Assembly: GCF_000499845.2 (NCBI RefSeq)
Contig: NC_023750.2
Location: 11,026,653-11,090,652 of the forward strand
Length of the DNA: 64,000 bases
Direction of reading: 5' to 3'
DNA from: Phaseolus vulgaris
Lineage: Eukaryota > Streptophyta > Magnoliopsida > Fabales > Fabaceae
A program made the translations under genes and the position numbers. The notes beneath the pieces were generated by a model, which did no database searches, was not told the DNA's origin, and was given only the letters and a program-made list of their open reading frames with translations. Positions 23,163 through 34,117 of this stretch are shown piece after piece (position 1 is the stretch's first letter; each line of letters starts with the position of its first letter).

Positions 23163-24076
23163 TGACCAAGCCCAATCCTCCAGAAGGATGACCAGGAGCA
23201 TGACACAAGATCTAGGGCTAGGTTAGGACCCACCACTAGCCAGTGCTTCAGGGTCCATCATTCCTCAGAGGATCACCAGGAGTAGAGCCCAAGCCATGGG
23301 AGCTGAGCACCAGCTAGTCTATTTGTTTTTAATTTGAGTAGTGTAGCGTCCATTTAGCATAATAGGGGGTGTAGTTATCATTTTAACTTGTGCCTAGTCT
23401 ATTAGGGTTAATAGGTAGCCCTAACTTCTATAAGCTAGGACTAAGGGGTAGCATTGACCTAGGCCAAACCCCTAGGTCACCCTTCTCGTATACCTTTTCT
23501 ACCCTTCCCCCATCTTGCCCACCAAGGCACCCAATCCTATAAATAGGGTGCCTTACCTCATGTATTTTCACCTAGATTTGAATATAGTAAAGAAACTCTT
23601 CTTGAGTGATTAGTGAGCTTTGTCTCCTAAATGATTTTGGGTCTTATCTTGAGTGTGTGACCATTTCAAGCGGCGGCTCTTCATTAACTTATCTTGGAGT
23701 TTTTCCACCCTCCAAGTGACGTGTTCATATTTCCCAATCTCCGTAAGCTTTCTTCATCTAATCTTTTCGATTTCTTTCCATTTCCCCATTTACATTCTCA
23801 TTTATGTTCTTGTTTGTGTCTTTATACATTCGGTCATCTTCTTCATTCCTTAATTCATTTTATGCTCTTTAATTTATGCCCTTGCATCATCCACACCATC
23901 TTAATTGTCTTTTTCTCTTTGTCCTTCTGAAGTGAACCTTCACACTTACTTAACCACTTGGTTAAGTTCGTGTCCAGTGAGAATCTTCTTAGGGTTCTCA
24001 CCTTAAATTGCTAAATCAAAAATCATAAACAAGATCAACCAATTAAAATGTGCAATCCTAAAATCAACTCACATCA
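23163..24076 (+). repeat. Gypsy-family 5' LTR inserted in Tat-C pol
   Basis: TGACCAAG...CACATCA, about 914 bp. The left edge is set where Tat-C RNase H coding (FQNHIIVV on minus) stops. TATAAATAG near 23539 is the promoter, and AAGTGGCG-like blocks are shared with the solo LTR family. A primer-binding site follows, so this is a 5' LTR rather than a solo LTR. I did not find the partner LTR in this window. Confidence 0.75.
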
Positions 24077-24078
24077 TG

Positions 24079-24095
24079 TGGTATTCAGAGCATGG
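24079..24095 (+). promoter_or_regulatory. Primer-binding site (initiator tRNA-Met type)
   Basis: TGGTATTCAGAGCATGG, two bases after the LTR, matches the usual TGGTATCAGAGC site with one inserted T. Confidence 0.75.
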
Positions 24096-24285
24096 TTATT
24101 TGTGCTTATTTTCTTTAAGTTCGACAATTTATTTTCTAGCACATTTAAATTCTTTCTTTTACCTTCAAGCAATTTAAATTCTGCCTTTACATTATTGTCA
24201 TCTACAATTCCGCAATTTTTGGTTCATTAAGCACTTTTAATTCCACTTTTGAATTTTATTGTGTTAAAAAAAAAAAAATCCTTAC
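24096..24285 (+). other. Gypsy element leader
   Basis: T-rich leader behind the primer-binding site, ending in a 13-A run (24266-24278) before the Tat LTR inserted at 24286. No coding sequence. Confidence 0.5.
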
Positions 24286-25718
24286 TGATCTTGCAGGTGA
24301 TTCGATCGTCGAAGAATTCGCCACGTCAAACTCTGCCTTCCGCAAATACGTTCTGTACCGCCCTGGTAGTCGGAAGTGATGACGTGGCATCAAGCTATTG
24401 TATAGGCGTGTTGGATGGGACACCTGGCTGGCAGAAGGGAAGGAAGTCGGGGGGCTCGTGTAGTCGCCAGTTATTAAGTTGGCGTGCTCCGATCTCCAGC
24501 ATACCTAAACCGGCGGTCACCAGGTTGAAGATGAAGTCGCCAGATGTGAACCCGGGCGACCAAGTGATTAGAGATCGCCGAAGCAGGGACATCGCCAAAG
24601 ATGAAGTCAGATAGTCTTTCCCAGCGGGCCAGAGGATGAGCTCGGGAGATAGCACCCTTGAACGTACACGGTGAAGCAAGAAGAGTAGATCATGAAGGCG
24701 GCCGGCGAGACCACAGGGAAGGTGTGTACGAAGGCACCCGAACTCGCCACCCAGAAGAGATCACGCTCCAAGGCAACTATGCACTGAGTTGTATCATGCA
24801 TAAGTAACTTAGCCAAAATCCTGAAGAGTAAGAAGTGGCGCCCAAGTCAAGGATGCTCCAGATGATGGCACGTGTACAGCTGGATACGAGCCACGTGTCC
24901 AGATGTGTAACTGCCAGGAGAGAGAAAGTGCCCAGGTATATGAGAGTTTCCAACGAACTTTGAGGTACGCACGCGTTTAGATTACTTCTTTACAACTGCG
25001 AGAACGAGAGTACGCTGAGAGAGAACTTTGCACGGTTCCTTAGAGTTCTTGAGTTTTTCTCTTAAGTAATTGGTGGTTCAGTCGCTGACTTGGGCGTCGG
25101 AGCGTGATCGGCCGCAGCGGCGCCGTTCTGTCTTTTGCAGGTTCTCGAGGTGAATCGCGGTGAAAGACGGAGGCTAACACGGTGCAGAAGTCGATCCAAG
25201 TTTGACGAGGCAAGGCTCCAGCGTTTTGGTCAACAGGCAGGATCACGTTCCAAGCACTTACTCAAAGAACTCCAAGCGAACCTGCAAAACACAACAAACG
25301 GCGCCTCTAGCGGCCGATTGCGCTCCGACGCTTAAGTCAGTCAAGCAAAACCACTAAAGAACTGTGTACTAGGAATCTCAGTGAGACTCGTGCACTCTGT
25401 GATTCTCTCTTTCCCTCTGTGTGTGTAAAACTAGTCACTTGCCAGAATGAAAACGTACCTTCGTAATGAGCGTGGAATGCCTTTATATACCCTGCGGCGC
25501 GCCCAAGTTATTCGTGTACGAAGTAACTTGGCGTGTTTCTCTCGTTGGATGTCTCGTACAACCTCAGCGCGAGTACCAGGTGTGGCCTAGCTAGCGCACG
25601 TACCAGGTGTCACCTACTGTGTGAACGATCACCCCTGCTTTGCTCCATGCACGTTATGGGTTAAGAGAGCACCAATCACCGACTGGCTGCTAGCTCTCTT
25701 AGGCCACTCTCGTGCACA
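24286..25718 (-). mobile_element. Degenerate Tat-family LTR, split by a second Tat LTR
   Basis: 24286-24353 and 25251-25718 together resemble the Tat-A LTR read in its 42006-42952 direction: start TGATCTTGC (against TGATCCTGC), GCCACGTCAAA, CCTGCAAAACACAAC, GCGGCCGATTGCGCTCCGACGC, CAAGTCAGT and TTTATATACC. It is more diverged than Tat-A. The right end (GTGCACA, 25718) is approximate and no TSD was confirmed. Confidence 0.6.
24354..25245 (+). mobile_element. Solo Tat LTR, opposite orientation, TSD cgttc
   Basis: TGTACCG...GGCAGGATCA on the plus strand, 892 bp, the reverse complement of the Tat-A LTR layout (GTAGTCGG, GTGATGACGTGGCA, ATAGGCGTGTTG, ACACCTGGCTG). Flanked by perfect cgttc at 24349-24353 and 25246-25250. 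It lies inside another Tat-family LTR. Confidence 0.9.
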
Positions 25719-25892
25719 GTACTATAAAGCACCTAATCTTCTCCTTTCTCTGATCTTCTCCTTTCTCCTTTGTTCTTAGTACTTATTTTGATTTTAATTG
25801 TGAATATTTAAAAACAAATTGGCAATTGTGTGAGTAGTGGTTGATTTAATTCCAAACTTAGAATGCAAGTGTTCATATGATTTGATTCCAAA
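25719..25892 (+). other. Unassigned AT-rich DNA between insertions
   Basis: Probably part of the host gypsy element leader; no coding sequence. Confidence 0.35.
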
Positions 25893-26600
25893 TGATGGAA
25901 GAGGCCCCAACACCAATCCATTGAAAGGCCACCAAAATGTCAAATTGAGGCAACCACTAGAGTTATGGTCAAAGAGAGGTCAAGAGGACGCATTCTACAT
26001 GTCATAAACTCTAGTGTAGAATAGTTTTTACATTTTTTGTCAAAAGTAGCATAGTTTAATTCTTTTGTATTTTTGTTGAAACATGCAAAGTGGTATCTAA
26101 AAGGCTAACCTAAGTTTAATTTGAGTTTCCTACTCCTAATTAAACTTAGGTCCAGCCCACATTTAGCCTAAGTGGAGCGTAAGGTTCTAGAACTCCTGGC
26201 ACATGGAAGAATTCTAGAACCTACCTCACATGTGCTGAATTTAGGAGCCACCTTCCCATGTGCCAACATTTGAATTTCCCTCCAATTCTCTTTTCATTTT
26301 CAGCCCACTCTTGCTATATATAGAGGAGTTTGGGTCATGTAAATTCAAGATTAATACATGAGTGAATTGCTGCCAAAATTGTGCCAATATCACCCTTTGC
26401 CTAAAACCTCTTAGGAATAGGCTCTTAATCTTCCTAAACCATCACCTTCCAAGAAGAGTTGGCCTCACCACTCTCAAATCCTACTTCTCATGCACCTTCA
26501 AGATCACCATCACTCTTAGGAGGATCTTGTTCCACCATCAATCCATGGAGCTTCCGCAAATTCACTAAAAAACCGCAAAGAAGAAGACACAAATCGATCA
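25893..26600 (+). mobile_element. Solo LTR, 708 bp, TSD ccaaa
   Basis: TGATGGAAG...CGATCA, flanked by ccaaa at 25888-25892 and 26601-26605. A TATATATAG box lies near 26314. The same family is seen on the minus strand at 9264 to about 9960. Confidence 0.82.
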
Positions 26601-26605
26601 CCAAA

Positions 26606-27205
26606 CCTAACATCTTTTTGAAAAGTGAAAAGTGGATGACAACAAAAAAATATGCATACAAAAAGGATATGGAACTTTTGAATCCATAAATAAAAACAAA
26701 AGTATAAGAGTTTTGAGAAGCATTCACATTTCAAATTTCACTTTGCAAATTTCTAAAGAGGATTCTAAGTATATGGAAAATTGTGTTCATAATTGTAGAG
26801 TTTAATCCCTCTTACTTTCTCAATTTCTAGGGAATTCCAAATCTTCATAATTAAAGTTTAAGTTAGTTTTCTTTGAGTCTTTTTCGTGCTTTTCTTGCTT
26901 GTCTCGTTAAAGTTTTGTCTTCATCTTATTTCCAATTTGGTTTAGCTTTGTAACTTTTAATCTTTTCTTGCTTGTCTTTCAAATTTTCTTAAGTTTTGAC
27001 AAGTGTAAGAGCTTTGTCATCTTTCACTTGAAGTGTGTGCTACCAAGTGTAGACCTTTGTGTTTTGAGTTTAAATATTTCTTGAGTGCCTTGCAATTCTT
27101 CCCTCCTTTACTAAATTTGCCGAGTGACACAAGTGAGGAGTGGATAAAATTGTATTTTTTTTTCACTAATTGTTTGTTTCCTTTTTGGTGCAAATCAAGA
27201 GGCAT
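26606..27205 (+). other. Gypsy leader upstream of gag
   Basis: A/T-rich non-coding sequence with repeated TTCTTGCTTGTCT-like blocks (about 26887 and 26966), typical of the leader before gag in plant gypsy elements. Confidence 0.4.
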
Positions 27206-27469
27206 TTGTCTTCGGGAGAATCTTCAAAGCCACAATCTCCTCAAAAGGCTTTCTTTTGGGAGAACTTGCGGAAACCAAAAGGACTTTGGCCCAAAGAGAA
27301 TATGAGATAGGGAAATTAGTGGAGAGGTTGCAAAGACTAGAAGCGACCCAAGAAAGAAAACATAGAGGAAGCAGATGGGAACAAATGAGAGCCTATAGAA
27401 GCCACACGCACTATGGGAGTCAAGAGGAAAAACAAGATTAGAGAGTGCATAACTTTGAGAGAGGCGCCA
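27206..27469 (+). pseudogene. Start of a gypsy gag gene, interrupted by Athila
   Basis: The frame around 27256-27441 encodes a short coiled-coil segment (REYEIGKLVERLQRLEA) and a basic stretch, ending in a stop. This is the region before the retrotransposon gag domain in chromovirus-like elements. Athila entered at 27469; the rest of the gene appears at 37142-37205 and 59198-60270. Lineage within Ty3/gypsy not assigned. Confidence 0.55.
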
Positions 27470-28569
27470 TGATAAGTGTCTAATTTCAGTAATATTTCAT
27501 ATTAAAATATAGGCACTTATGAGGATTTATTGCTAATTTACATATAAAATAATCCCTAATTTATGAATTTATACCTTTTTACATTTTTTATGATCTTTAT
27601 TTGAATAAGAGTATTTTATTCCCAAATTTGGTGTTAATTGCAGATTTCTAAGGAAGATTGGAGATTTAGATTAAAGATGAATGATTTGAGCTAAAAAGAT
27701 AAAGATAGAAGCTCCCAGAATGGAAAAAGATGCAAAGAAAGATTGGGATTTTTTTTTTATGTTTTATCATTTAGCCCATTAGCGCGACACAATAAACAAC
27801 CTAACCCTAGAAAACTAGGATAAATAGAGGGCTAGAGCTCAACCTTAGGGTGCCAGATTGAGAGGAAAACACCATAGAGTGAATTGTAACCCAATTGGGA
27901 GAATGGAAGGTGCTAGAAGTATGCGTGGCTAATTCTACCCTTTGGGATTGGGAGTAATCTGCTCAAACTCTTATGTATTGAGGTGATATCTTATATATTA
28001 ATATTCAGTTCTTGATTGATTATTGGTATTGTTGTTTTACTTTTAATTTTCCGTGACAAATTGAGAATCTTAAATCTGACTGGGAGGTATTTTTAGTGTT
28101 CGGACCTAAACAACAATACTTAACATATTTGAGTGCTAGGAATAGACTTGAAATGTTAATTGCTATTAAACGTCTGAGCTTCGTTCTAAGTTGTTCTTAT
28201 AATTATGCGAGGGATCGATAGTTAGGGGACATTCTTAAGGATTTTATATGCGAGGAATCAATATAAATGATTTTTATACAAGCATCAATTTCAATCAAAG
28301 AACTTAATATTGACATGTTAATCAAAATACTTGAGAGTGAGAGAGATGAAACTAATCCTTATTTTTTCAATTGAAACAACTAATTCTTTGTCTGTTTTCT
28401 TATTCATCAGTGCCAACACAATTAATTCAAAACTCTTTTAATTGTTTTGTTTTTATATTTAGCGATTATTATACTCGATAATTCACTGTTCCTTGTGGGA
28501 TCGATATCCGTCCTTAGGGACAATTATTACTTTTGACAAACGCGGTGCACTTGCCGTAAAAAGTCATCA
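27470..28569 (+). repeat. Athila 5' LTR
   Basis: TGATAAGTG...AAAGTCATCA. A TATA-like GGATAAATAGAGG lies near 27819. The last ~60 bp (GGACAATTATTAC ... GGTGCACTTGCCG) form the usual Athila U5 end. Confidence 0.93.
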
Positions 28570-28573
28570 AGTT

Positions 28574-28594
28574 TTTGGCGCCGTTGCCGGGGAT
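28574..28594 (+). promoter_or_regulatory. Primer-binding site, Athila type
   Basis: TTTGGCGCCGTTGCCGGGGA directly behind the LTR contains the classic Athila site TGGCGCCGTTGCCGGGG, complementary to the 3' end of tRNA-Asp. Confidence 0.9.
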
Positions 28595-29248
28595 CAGGTT
28601 TGATTTGTTGAGTATAATTTCCTAAATATTGTGAATATTTTAATTTTTTTGATTTGTTTTAATTTTTTATTTATTTTATTTATTTTTTTACAGATTTTTT
28701 TTTATATTTCTTTTGATTTTCTTTTGATTTTATTATATTTTATTTTAGTTCTTTTTAGGTTTAGTTACGTAGTTTTATTTAGGTTTAGGTAGTTTTTATT
28801 TATTTATCATTACTAGTTTTAGTTTTTATTTTTACGTTAGGTATTATTTTAAGTAAGTTGGTTAGTTTTTTACGATTATAATTATAATTTTTTGTTTTAT
28901 TTTGTTTTAGCTTTATTTTATTTTGTTTTTATCTTATTCTTAGCATTTATTTATTATTTTTAAGTACGTTATTTCTTATTTTTATTGTTTTCTTTTATTC
29001 TGTTTTTAGTTTTTATTTTATATTTTTTTTCTTTTATGAATATTTTTGTGTTATTTTCTTAATGTCATTTTAGTGTTTTGTTTTGTTTTATTTTAAGTTT
29101 TAATTTATAGTATAGGCAGTTATTGATTTTATTTTAGTTAACAATTTAAATTTCTGTTTTTTTTATTTTTTTTATTTAAAAAAAAAATTAAAATAAAAAT
29201 ATACTCTACTTTTTTTCTTCTTTCCCACTAATATTTTAGGAAAGCAAC
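28595..29248 (+). other. T-rich Athila leader
   Basis: About 650 bases dominated by T on the plus strand with TTTTATTTT blocks and very few C. No open frame; this is the 5' leader of the element RNA. Confidence 0.75.
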
Positions 29249-30163
29249 ATGGCAGAAGAACAAGCCAAGAAGACACTTGGAGATTATGTCATATACCAAG
29301 GACCAAGACATTATTCTAGTATCGCAATACCTGCTACCGCTAAGGCCTTGGAAATAAATCCCAATTTTCTTACTCTTATCAGTGCCCATCAATTCACAGC
29401 AATGGAGCATGAAGATCCATATTCACATTTGAATACATTTTATGAATTGGTGGGAGTAATGGGCTTTGAATCAGATGATGTTGATAATGTTTGTATGCGC
29501 TTGTTTCCTTTTTCATTGGCAGGAAAGGCTAAGGATTGGCTTAGCTCACTTCCATATCAGAGCCTGACGAGCTGGGAGGATGTAGAAGAAAAATTCTTGC
29601 AAAGATTTTTTCCAATCTCTCGCTACATTAAAGCTAAGTCTGAAATCTCTATGTTCAGACAAGGAACAGAGGAGTCTTTTTGTGAGACATGGGAAAGATT
29701 TAAGATGATATTGAGAAAATGTCCAAATCATGCGTTTGAAGACATTGCTCAAATGAGCATATTCATTAATGGTCTCAAATTTGATATGAAAATGCTCTTA
29801 GATGCCGCAGCTGGTGGCACAATGATGACTCTTGATGTCGAACAAGCAACGAGGATTATTAATGGATTGGCATCAACAGATTCTCAAGACCAGTATGATG
29901 GACGAACTACTCGGAAGAAAGGATGGATTGAAGATACATTATTGGCTCAAAATCAAATTTTGACACAACAGGTAGAGCAGTTAACCACACAAATGGCGAA
30001 ATTGCCTCAACAATTACATGTTATTCAAAGGCAGAATCAAGAATTTAGGTGCGAACTGTGTGGAGGTGAGCATTCCAGTGAGCTATGTGCTTACCAAAAT
30101 ATTTCTTTTGAAGAAAAAGCGTTTTACATGGAAGATCAAGGAAAGCAAGGAACTTTTCAATAA
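29249..30163 (+). CDS. Athila gag
   Basis: Capsid/nucleocapsid protein, 304 residues open from ATG 29249. The retrotransposon gag domain occupies about residues 50-170 (DPYSHLNTFYEL, FPFSLAGKAKDWLSSLP, WEDVEEKFLQRFFP, the usual Athila pattern). A glutamine-rich helix follows at about 235-265, then a knuckle-like CELCGGEHSSELC near 275. The TAA at 30161-30163 is probably not the native end. The same frame continues with gag-like coil sequence and meets a TAG at about 30251 before joining the protease ORF. Confidence 0.88.
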   Translation: MAEEQAKKTLGDYVIYQGPRHYSSIAIPATAKALEINPNFLTLISAHQFTAMEHEDPYSHLNTFYELVGVMGFESDDVDNVCMRLFPFSLAGKAKDWLSSLPYQSLTSWEDVEEKFLQRFFPISRYIKAKSEISMFRQGTEESFCETWERFKMILRKCPNHAFEDIAQMSIFINGLKFDMKMLLDAAAGGTMMTLDVEQATRIINGLASTDSQDQYDGRTTRKKGWIEDTLLAQNQILTQQVEQLTTQMAKLPQQLHVIQRQNQEFRCELCGGEHSSELCAYQNISFEEKAFYMEDQGKQGTFQ

Positions 30164-30301
30164 CTCCAACTATTAGATCATGTTTCCCAAGAGAGAATGA
30201 GCAAAATGGAAGATTCTACAAAAAAATTTACACACACCATGTTGGTTGTGTAGAAGAACGTTGAGAATTTTGAGACACAAATTAAGCAACTTACACAAGA
30301 G

Positions 30302-31216
30302 TTGAGGGAACTCAGGGAGAAATGTAAGTCAATCACTACAAGAAGTAGAGTAGTTGTAGGAAAGGGGATTGGTGATAATCTACAAAGTAAGGAAAGAGAC
30401 ATAGAGAGTGAGGAAAGAAAAATTGATAGGGAAGAAAAAAAAGAAGAGGAAGGAAAAAACAAGAGTGAAGAGGGAGAAGTGAAAGAAAAAAATGAGAGGG
30501 TACAAGAAGAAAAGAGAAAAAAGGAAATAGAGAATGAAAAAAGAAGTGTTCCAATTGTAGATTTACCTTATCCACATGCTCCCTTCAGAAAGAATATAGA
30601 AGGACAGTTTATCAGATTTTGTGAAATTCTAAAACAACTAGAGATAAGTATTCCGTTCACTGAAGCTTTGGAACAAATGCCTACTTATGCCAGATTTATG
30701 AAGGATTTGTTGACAAAGAAGAGAAGATTAAAAGAACAAGGAATTGTGGAGCTAGAAGCAGGATGTAGTGCCATTATTCAAAAATCATTGCCACAAAAAT
30801 CTAAAGATCCTGGGAGTTTTACTTTGCAAGTCACAATAGGAAATTTTACAGTGGCCAAAGCATTACTAGATCTTGGGGCAAGCATAAATCCGATGCCACT
30901 ATCTATGTTGAAGAAAATCGGGGATGTTGAAATTCTGCCTACAAGGATGACACTACAATTAGCTGACAGATCAATAAAATATCCACATGGGATAGTAGAG
31001 GATCTTTTGGTGAAGGTAGACAAATTTTACTTCCCAGTTGATTTTGTGATCATGGACATAGAGGAAGATGTTGAAGTACCTCTTATTCTTGGACGCCCAT
31101 TTATGAAGACTGCAAAAATTATGATTGATGTGGATGAAGGAAAGTTGAAGGTTCGAGTGCAGGATGAAGAAGTTAGCTTTGATGTATTTGAAGCAATGAA
31201 ACATCTGATTGATTAG
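30302..31216 (+). CDS. Athila gag tail and aspartic protease
   Basis: Same frame as gag. A highly charged Glu/Lys stretch (residues about 35-80) leads into the conserved PYPHAPFRK region and then the retropepsin. The active-site motif is DLGASINPMPLSML (about residues 197-210) and the flap/end region is PLILGRPFMKTA. The Leu in place of Thr in the catalytic D-x-G-A-S box is usual for Athila. It ends at a TAG at 31214-31216, beyond which the same frame runs on into RT. Confidence 0.85.
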   Translation: MRELREKCKSITTRSRVVVGKGIGDNLQSKERDIESEERKIDREEKKEEEGKNKSEEGEVKEKNERVQEEKRKKEIENEKRSVPIVDLPYPHAPFRKNIEGQFIRFCEILKQLEISIPFTEALEQMPTYARFMKDLLTKKRRLKEQGIVELEAGCSAIIQKSLPQKSKDPGSFTLQVTIGNFTVAKALLDLGASINPMPLSMLKKIGDVEILPTRMTLQLADRSIKYPHGIVEDLLVKVDKFYFPVDFVIMDIEEDVEVPLILGRPFMKTAKIMIDVDEGKLKVRVQDEEVSFDVFEAMKHLID

Positions 31217-31231
31217 AATGATTGTTTTAGG

Positions 31232-34117
31232 ATGGATGCACTGGATGAACTGTATTTGGAAAATCACAGAGAAATATTTATAGATGATTCATTGATGAAA
31301 GCAGTCTTAAATGATAATGAAAATTGTGAGTACTGGGGGGAGAAGGAAGTCAAGGAATGTTTGTTAGAGCTGGGAAAGACAAAAGAAGTTCAACAAGGGA
31401 TTTTTGATGAATTAGAACTGAACAAAGCCAACACCCCTCAGAAAATAGAGTTGAAACAGTTGCCAACTCATTTGAAATATGTTTTTCTTGAAGAAAATGG
31501 GGAGAAGCCAATTATCATAAGCAACCATTTATCCAAAGAGGAACAACAAAAGTTGATAAAAGTGTTGATGGCAAATAAAGAAGCTATAGGATGGACATTT
31601 GCTGACTTGAAAGGTATAAGCCCAGCATATTGCATGCATAAAATTCACATGGAGCAAGATTTCAAACCTGTGGCTCAACCACCAAGGCGGTTAAATCCTT
31701 CCATGAAGGAAGTTGTTAGAAAGGAGGTACAAAAGCTTTTAGAAGCAGGAATGATTTATCCCATTTCAGACAGTGCGTGGGTTAGTCCGGTACAGGTGGT
31801 ACCTAAGAAAGGAGGTATGACAGTTATTTATAACGAAAAAAATGAATTAATTCCTACAAGAACTGTTACAGGATGGAGGATGTTCATTGATTATAGGAAA
31901 CTGAATCAAGCTACGCGGAAAGATCATTATCCATTACCTTTTATGGATCAAATGTTAGAAAGATTGGCAGGTAAAGAATATTATTATTTTTTGGATGGTT
32001 ATTCAGGATATAATCAAATTATGGTTAATCCAGAAGATCAAGAGAAGACAACATTTACTTGCCCATTTGGCATTTTTGCTTATCGAAAAATGCCATTTGG
32101 TTTATGTAATGCGCTAACAACTTTCCAAAGGTGTATGTTTGCTATTTTCGCAGATATGATTGAGAAATGCATTGAAGTTTTTATGGATGACTTTTATGTG
32201 TTTGGATCTTCTTTTGATGATTGTTTAGCTAATCTTGATCTCGTACTGAAGCGATGTGTGAAGACAAATCTTGTGCTAAATTGGGAGAAAAGTCATTTCA
32301 TGGTCATTGAAGGAATTGTCTTAGGCCATAAAATTTCTCATAAAGGGCTGGAGATAGATAAAGCAAAAGTTGAAGTCATTGAGAAGTTGCCTCCACCAGT
32401 CAACATCAAAGGAATCAGAAGTTTTCTAGGGCATGCTGGATTTTACAGAAGATTTATTAAAGATTTCTCCAAGATTTCAAAGTCCCTATGCAACCTTCTC
32501 AATAAGGATACTCCTTTTAAATTTGATGATAATTGTTTAACTGCTTTTAATATCTTGAAAGAAAACCTCATTTATGCACCTATCATAACTGTTCCTGATT
32601 GGAAACTTAATTTTGAGATAATCTGTGATGTTAGTGATTATACAATAGAAGTAGTTTTAGGACAAAGGAAAGAAAGAATTTTTCAAGTAATACACTATGC
32701 AAGTAAAGTTTTGAATGAAACTCAAAGTAATTACACCACAACAGAAAAAGAACTACTAGCTACAGTGTATGCACTTGAGAAATTTCGATCTTATTTGATA
32801 GGTTCTAAAGTCATTGTTTTCACTGATCATGCTGCAATAAAATATTTATTGAATAAAGCAGATTTTAAGCCAAGACTTATACGATGGATACTTTTGTTGC
32901 AGGAATTTGATTTGGAGATCAAAGATAAGAAAGGATGTGAGAACAATGTAGCAGATCATTTATCAAGACTAGCAAATGATGAGGTAACCACATTAGAGCC
33001 GGAGGTTCTTGCTGAATTTCCAGATGAGAAGCTATTGATAATCAAAAAAAGGCCATGGTTTGCAGACATGGCCAATTTTAAAGCTACTGGAACAATCCCG
33101 GAGAATTTGGACTGGCATCAAAAAAGAAACTTTTTTAAGGATGCCAATCATTATGTGTGGGATGATCCTCATTTGTTTAAAATGGGTGCAGATAATTTGC
33201 TGAGAAGATGTGTTTCTTCAGATGAAGCCAATAAAATTATATGGCAATGCCATAATTCAGCATATGGAGGACATTTTAATGGGGAAAAGACAGCTGCAAA
33301 AATTCTTCAATCAGGTTTTTTCTGGCCTTCGTTGTTTAAAGATACACATGCACTAGTACAAAGATGTGATAAGTGTCAAAGGACAGGAAGCATTTCTAGA
33401 AGACATGAGATGCCATTACAAAATATTCAAGAAATTGAAGTCTTTGATTGTTGGGGCATTGATTTTATAGGGCCTTTGCCATCTTCTTTTTCAAATGAAT
33501 ATATACTAGTGGAAGTTGAGTATGTTTCTAGATGGGTGGAAGCAATTCCAGCACAACATGCAGATTCCAAGACAGTCATCAAATTTCTTAAAAGGAATAT
33601 TTTTTGTAGATTTGGCACTCCTAGAGTATTGATAAGTGACGGTGGGTCTCATTTTTTTAGTATCCAATTGAAGAAAATGTTAGAGCATTATGGGGTTAGT
33701 CATAAAGTAGCATCAGCCTACCACCCACAGACAAACGGGCAAGCAGAAGTTTCTAACAGAGAAATCAAGAAAATATTAGAGAAAACAGTGGTTGCATCAA
33801 GGAAAGATTGGTCAATCAAACTTGATGAAGCTCTGTGGGCGTATAGAACGACATTTAAAATTCCTACTGGCCTTTCCCCATTTCAGCTGATTTATGGGAA
33901 AGCCTGTCATCTTCCGGTGGAATTAGAGCATAAAGCATATTGGGCATTAAAAACACTAAATTTAGATGCTAAAGCGGCTGGGGAAAAGAGAAAACTGCAA
34001 ATCCATGAACTTGAAGAGATGAGGTTAAATGTATATAGTTCCTCAAAGCTTTATAAGGAGCGCACAAAGAAATATCATGACAAGAAGATTGTGGAAAGAA
34101 ATTTTTACCCTGGGTAA
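31232..34117 (+). CDS. Athila pol: reverse transcriptase, RNase H, integrase
   Basis: 961 residues. RT core: [41 protein letters not shown] and the catalytic FMDDF box (about residue 317; Phe replaces the usual Tyr). RNase H follows, with the [15 protein letters not shown] and [10 protein letters not shown] motifs. Integrase: an H2C2 finger (HNSAYGGHF ... CDKCQRTG, about residues 672-715) and a catalytic core with the three acidic residues in [19 protein letters not shown] and [13 protein letters not shown] at 34115-34117 cuts off the integrase tail, which continues in frame as LFPGKLKSKWSGPY. The protein is otherwise complete. Confidence 0.93.
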   Translation: MDALDELYLENHREIFIDDSLMKAVLNDNENCEYWGEKEVKECLLELGKTKEVQQGIFDELELNKANTPQKIELKQLPTHLKYVFLEENGEKPIIISNHLSKEEQQKLIKVLMANKEAIGWTFADLKGISPAYCMHKIHMEQDFKPVAQPPRRLNPSMKEVVRKEVQKLLEAGMIYPISDSAWVSPVQVVPKKGGMTVIYNEKNELIPTRTVTGWRMFIDYRKLNQATRKDHYPLPFMDQMLERLAGKEYYYFLDGYSGYNQIMVNPEDQEKTTFTCPFGIFAYRKMPFGLCNALTTFQRCMFAIFADMIEKCIEVFMDDFYVFGSSFDDCLANLDLVLKRCVKTNLVLNWEKSHFMVIEGIVLGHKISHKGLEIDKAKVEVIEKLPPPVNIKGIRSFLGHAGFYRRFIKDFSKISKSLCNLLNKDTPFKFDDNCLTAFNILKENLIYAPIITVPDWKLNFEIICDVSDYTIEVVLGQRKERIFQVIHYASKVLNETQSNYTTTEKELLATVYALEKFRSYLIGSKVIVFTDHAAIKYLLNKADFKPRLIRWILLLQEFDLEIKDKKGCENNVADHLSRLANDEVTTLEPEVLAEFPDEKLLIIKKRPWFADMANFKATGTIPENLDWHQKRNFFKDANHYVWDDPHLFKMGADNLLRRCVSSDEANKIIWQCHNSAYGGHFNGEKTAAKILQSGFFWPSLFKDTHALVQRCDKCQRTGSISRRHEMPLQNIQEIEVFDCWGIDFIGPLPSSFSNEYILVEVEYVSRWVEAIPAQHADSKTVIKFLKRNIFCRFGTPRVLISDGGSHFFSIQLKKMLEHYGVSHKVASAYHPQTNGQAEVSNREIKKILEKTVVASRKDWSIKLDEALWAYRTTFKIPTGLSPFQLIYGKACHLPVELEHKAYWALKTLNLDAKAAGEKRKLQIHELEEMRLNVYSSSKLYKERTKKYHDKKIVERNFYPG

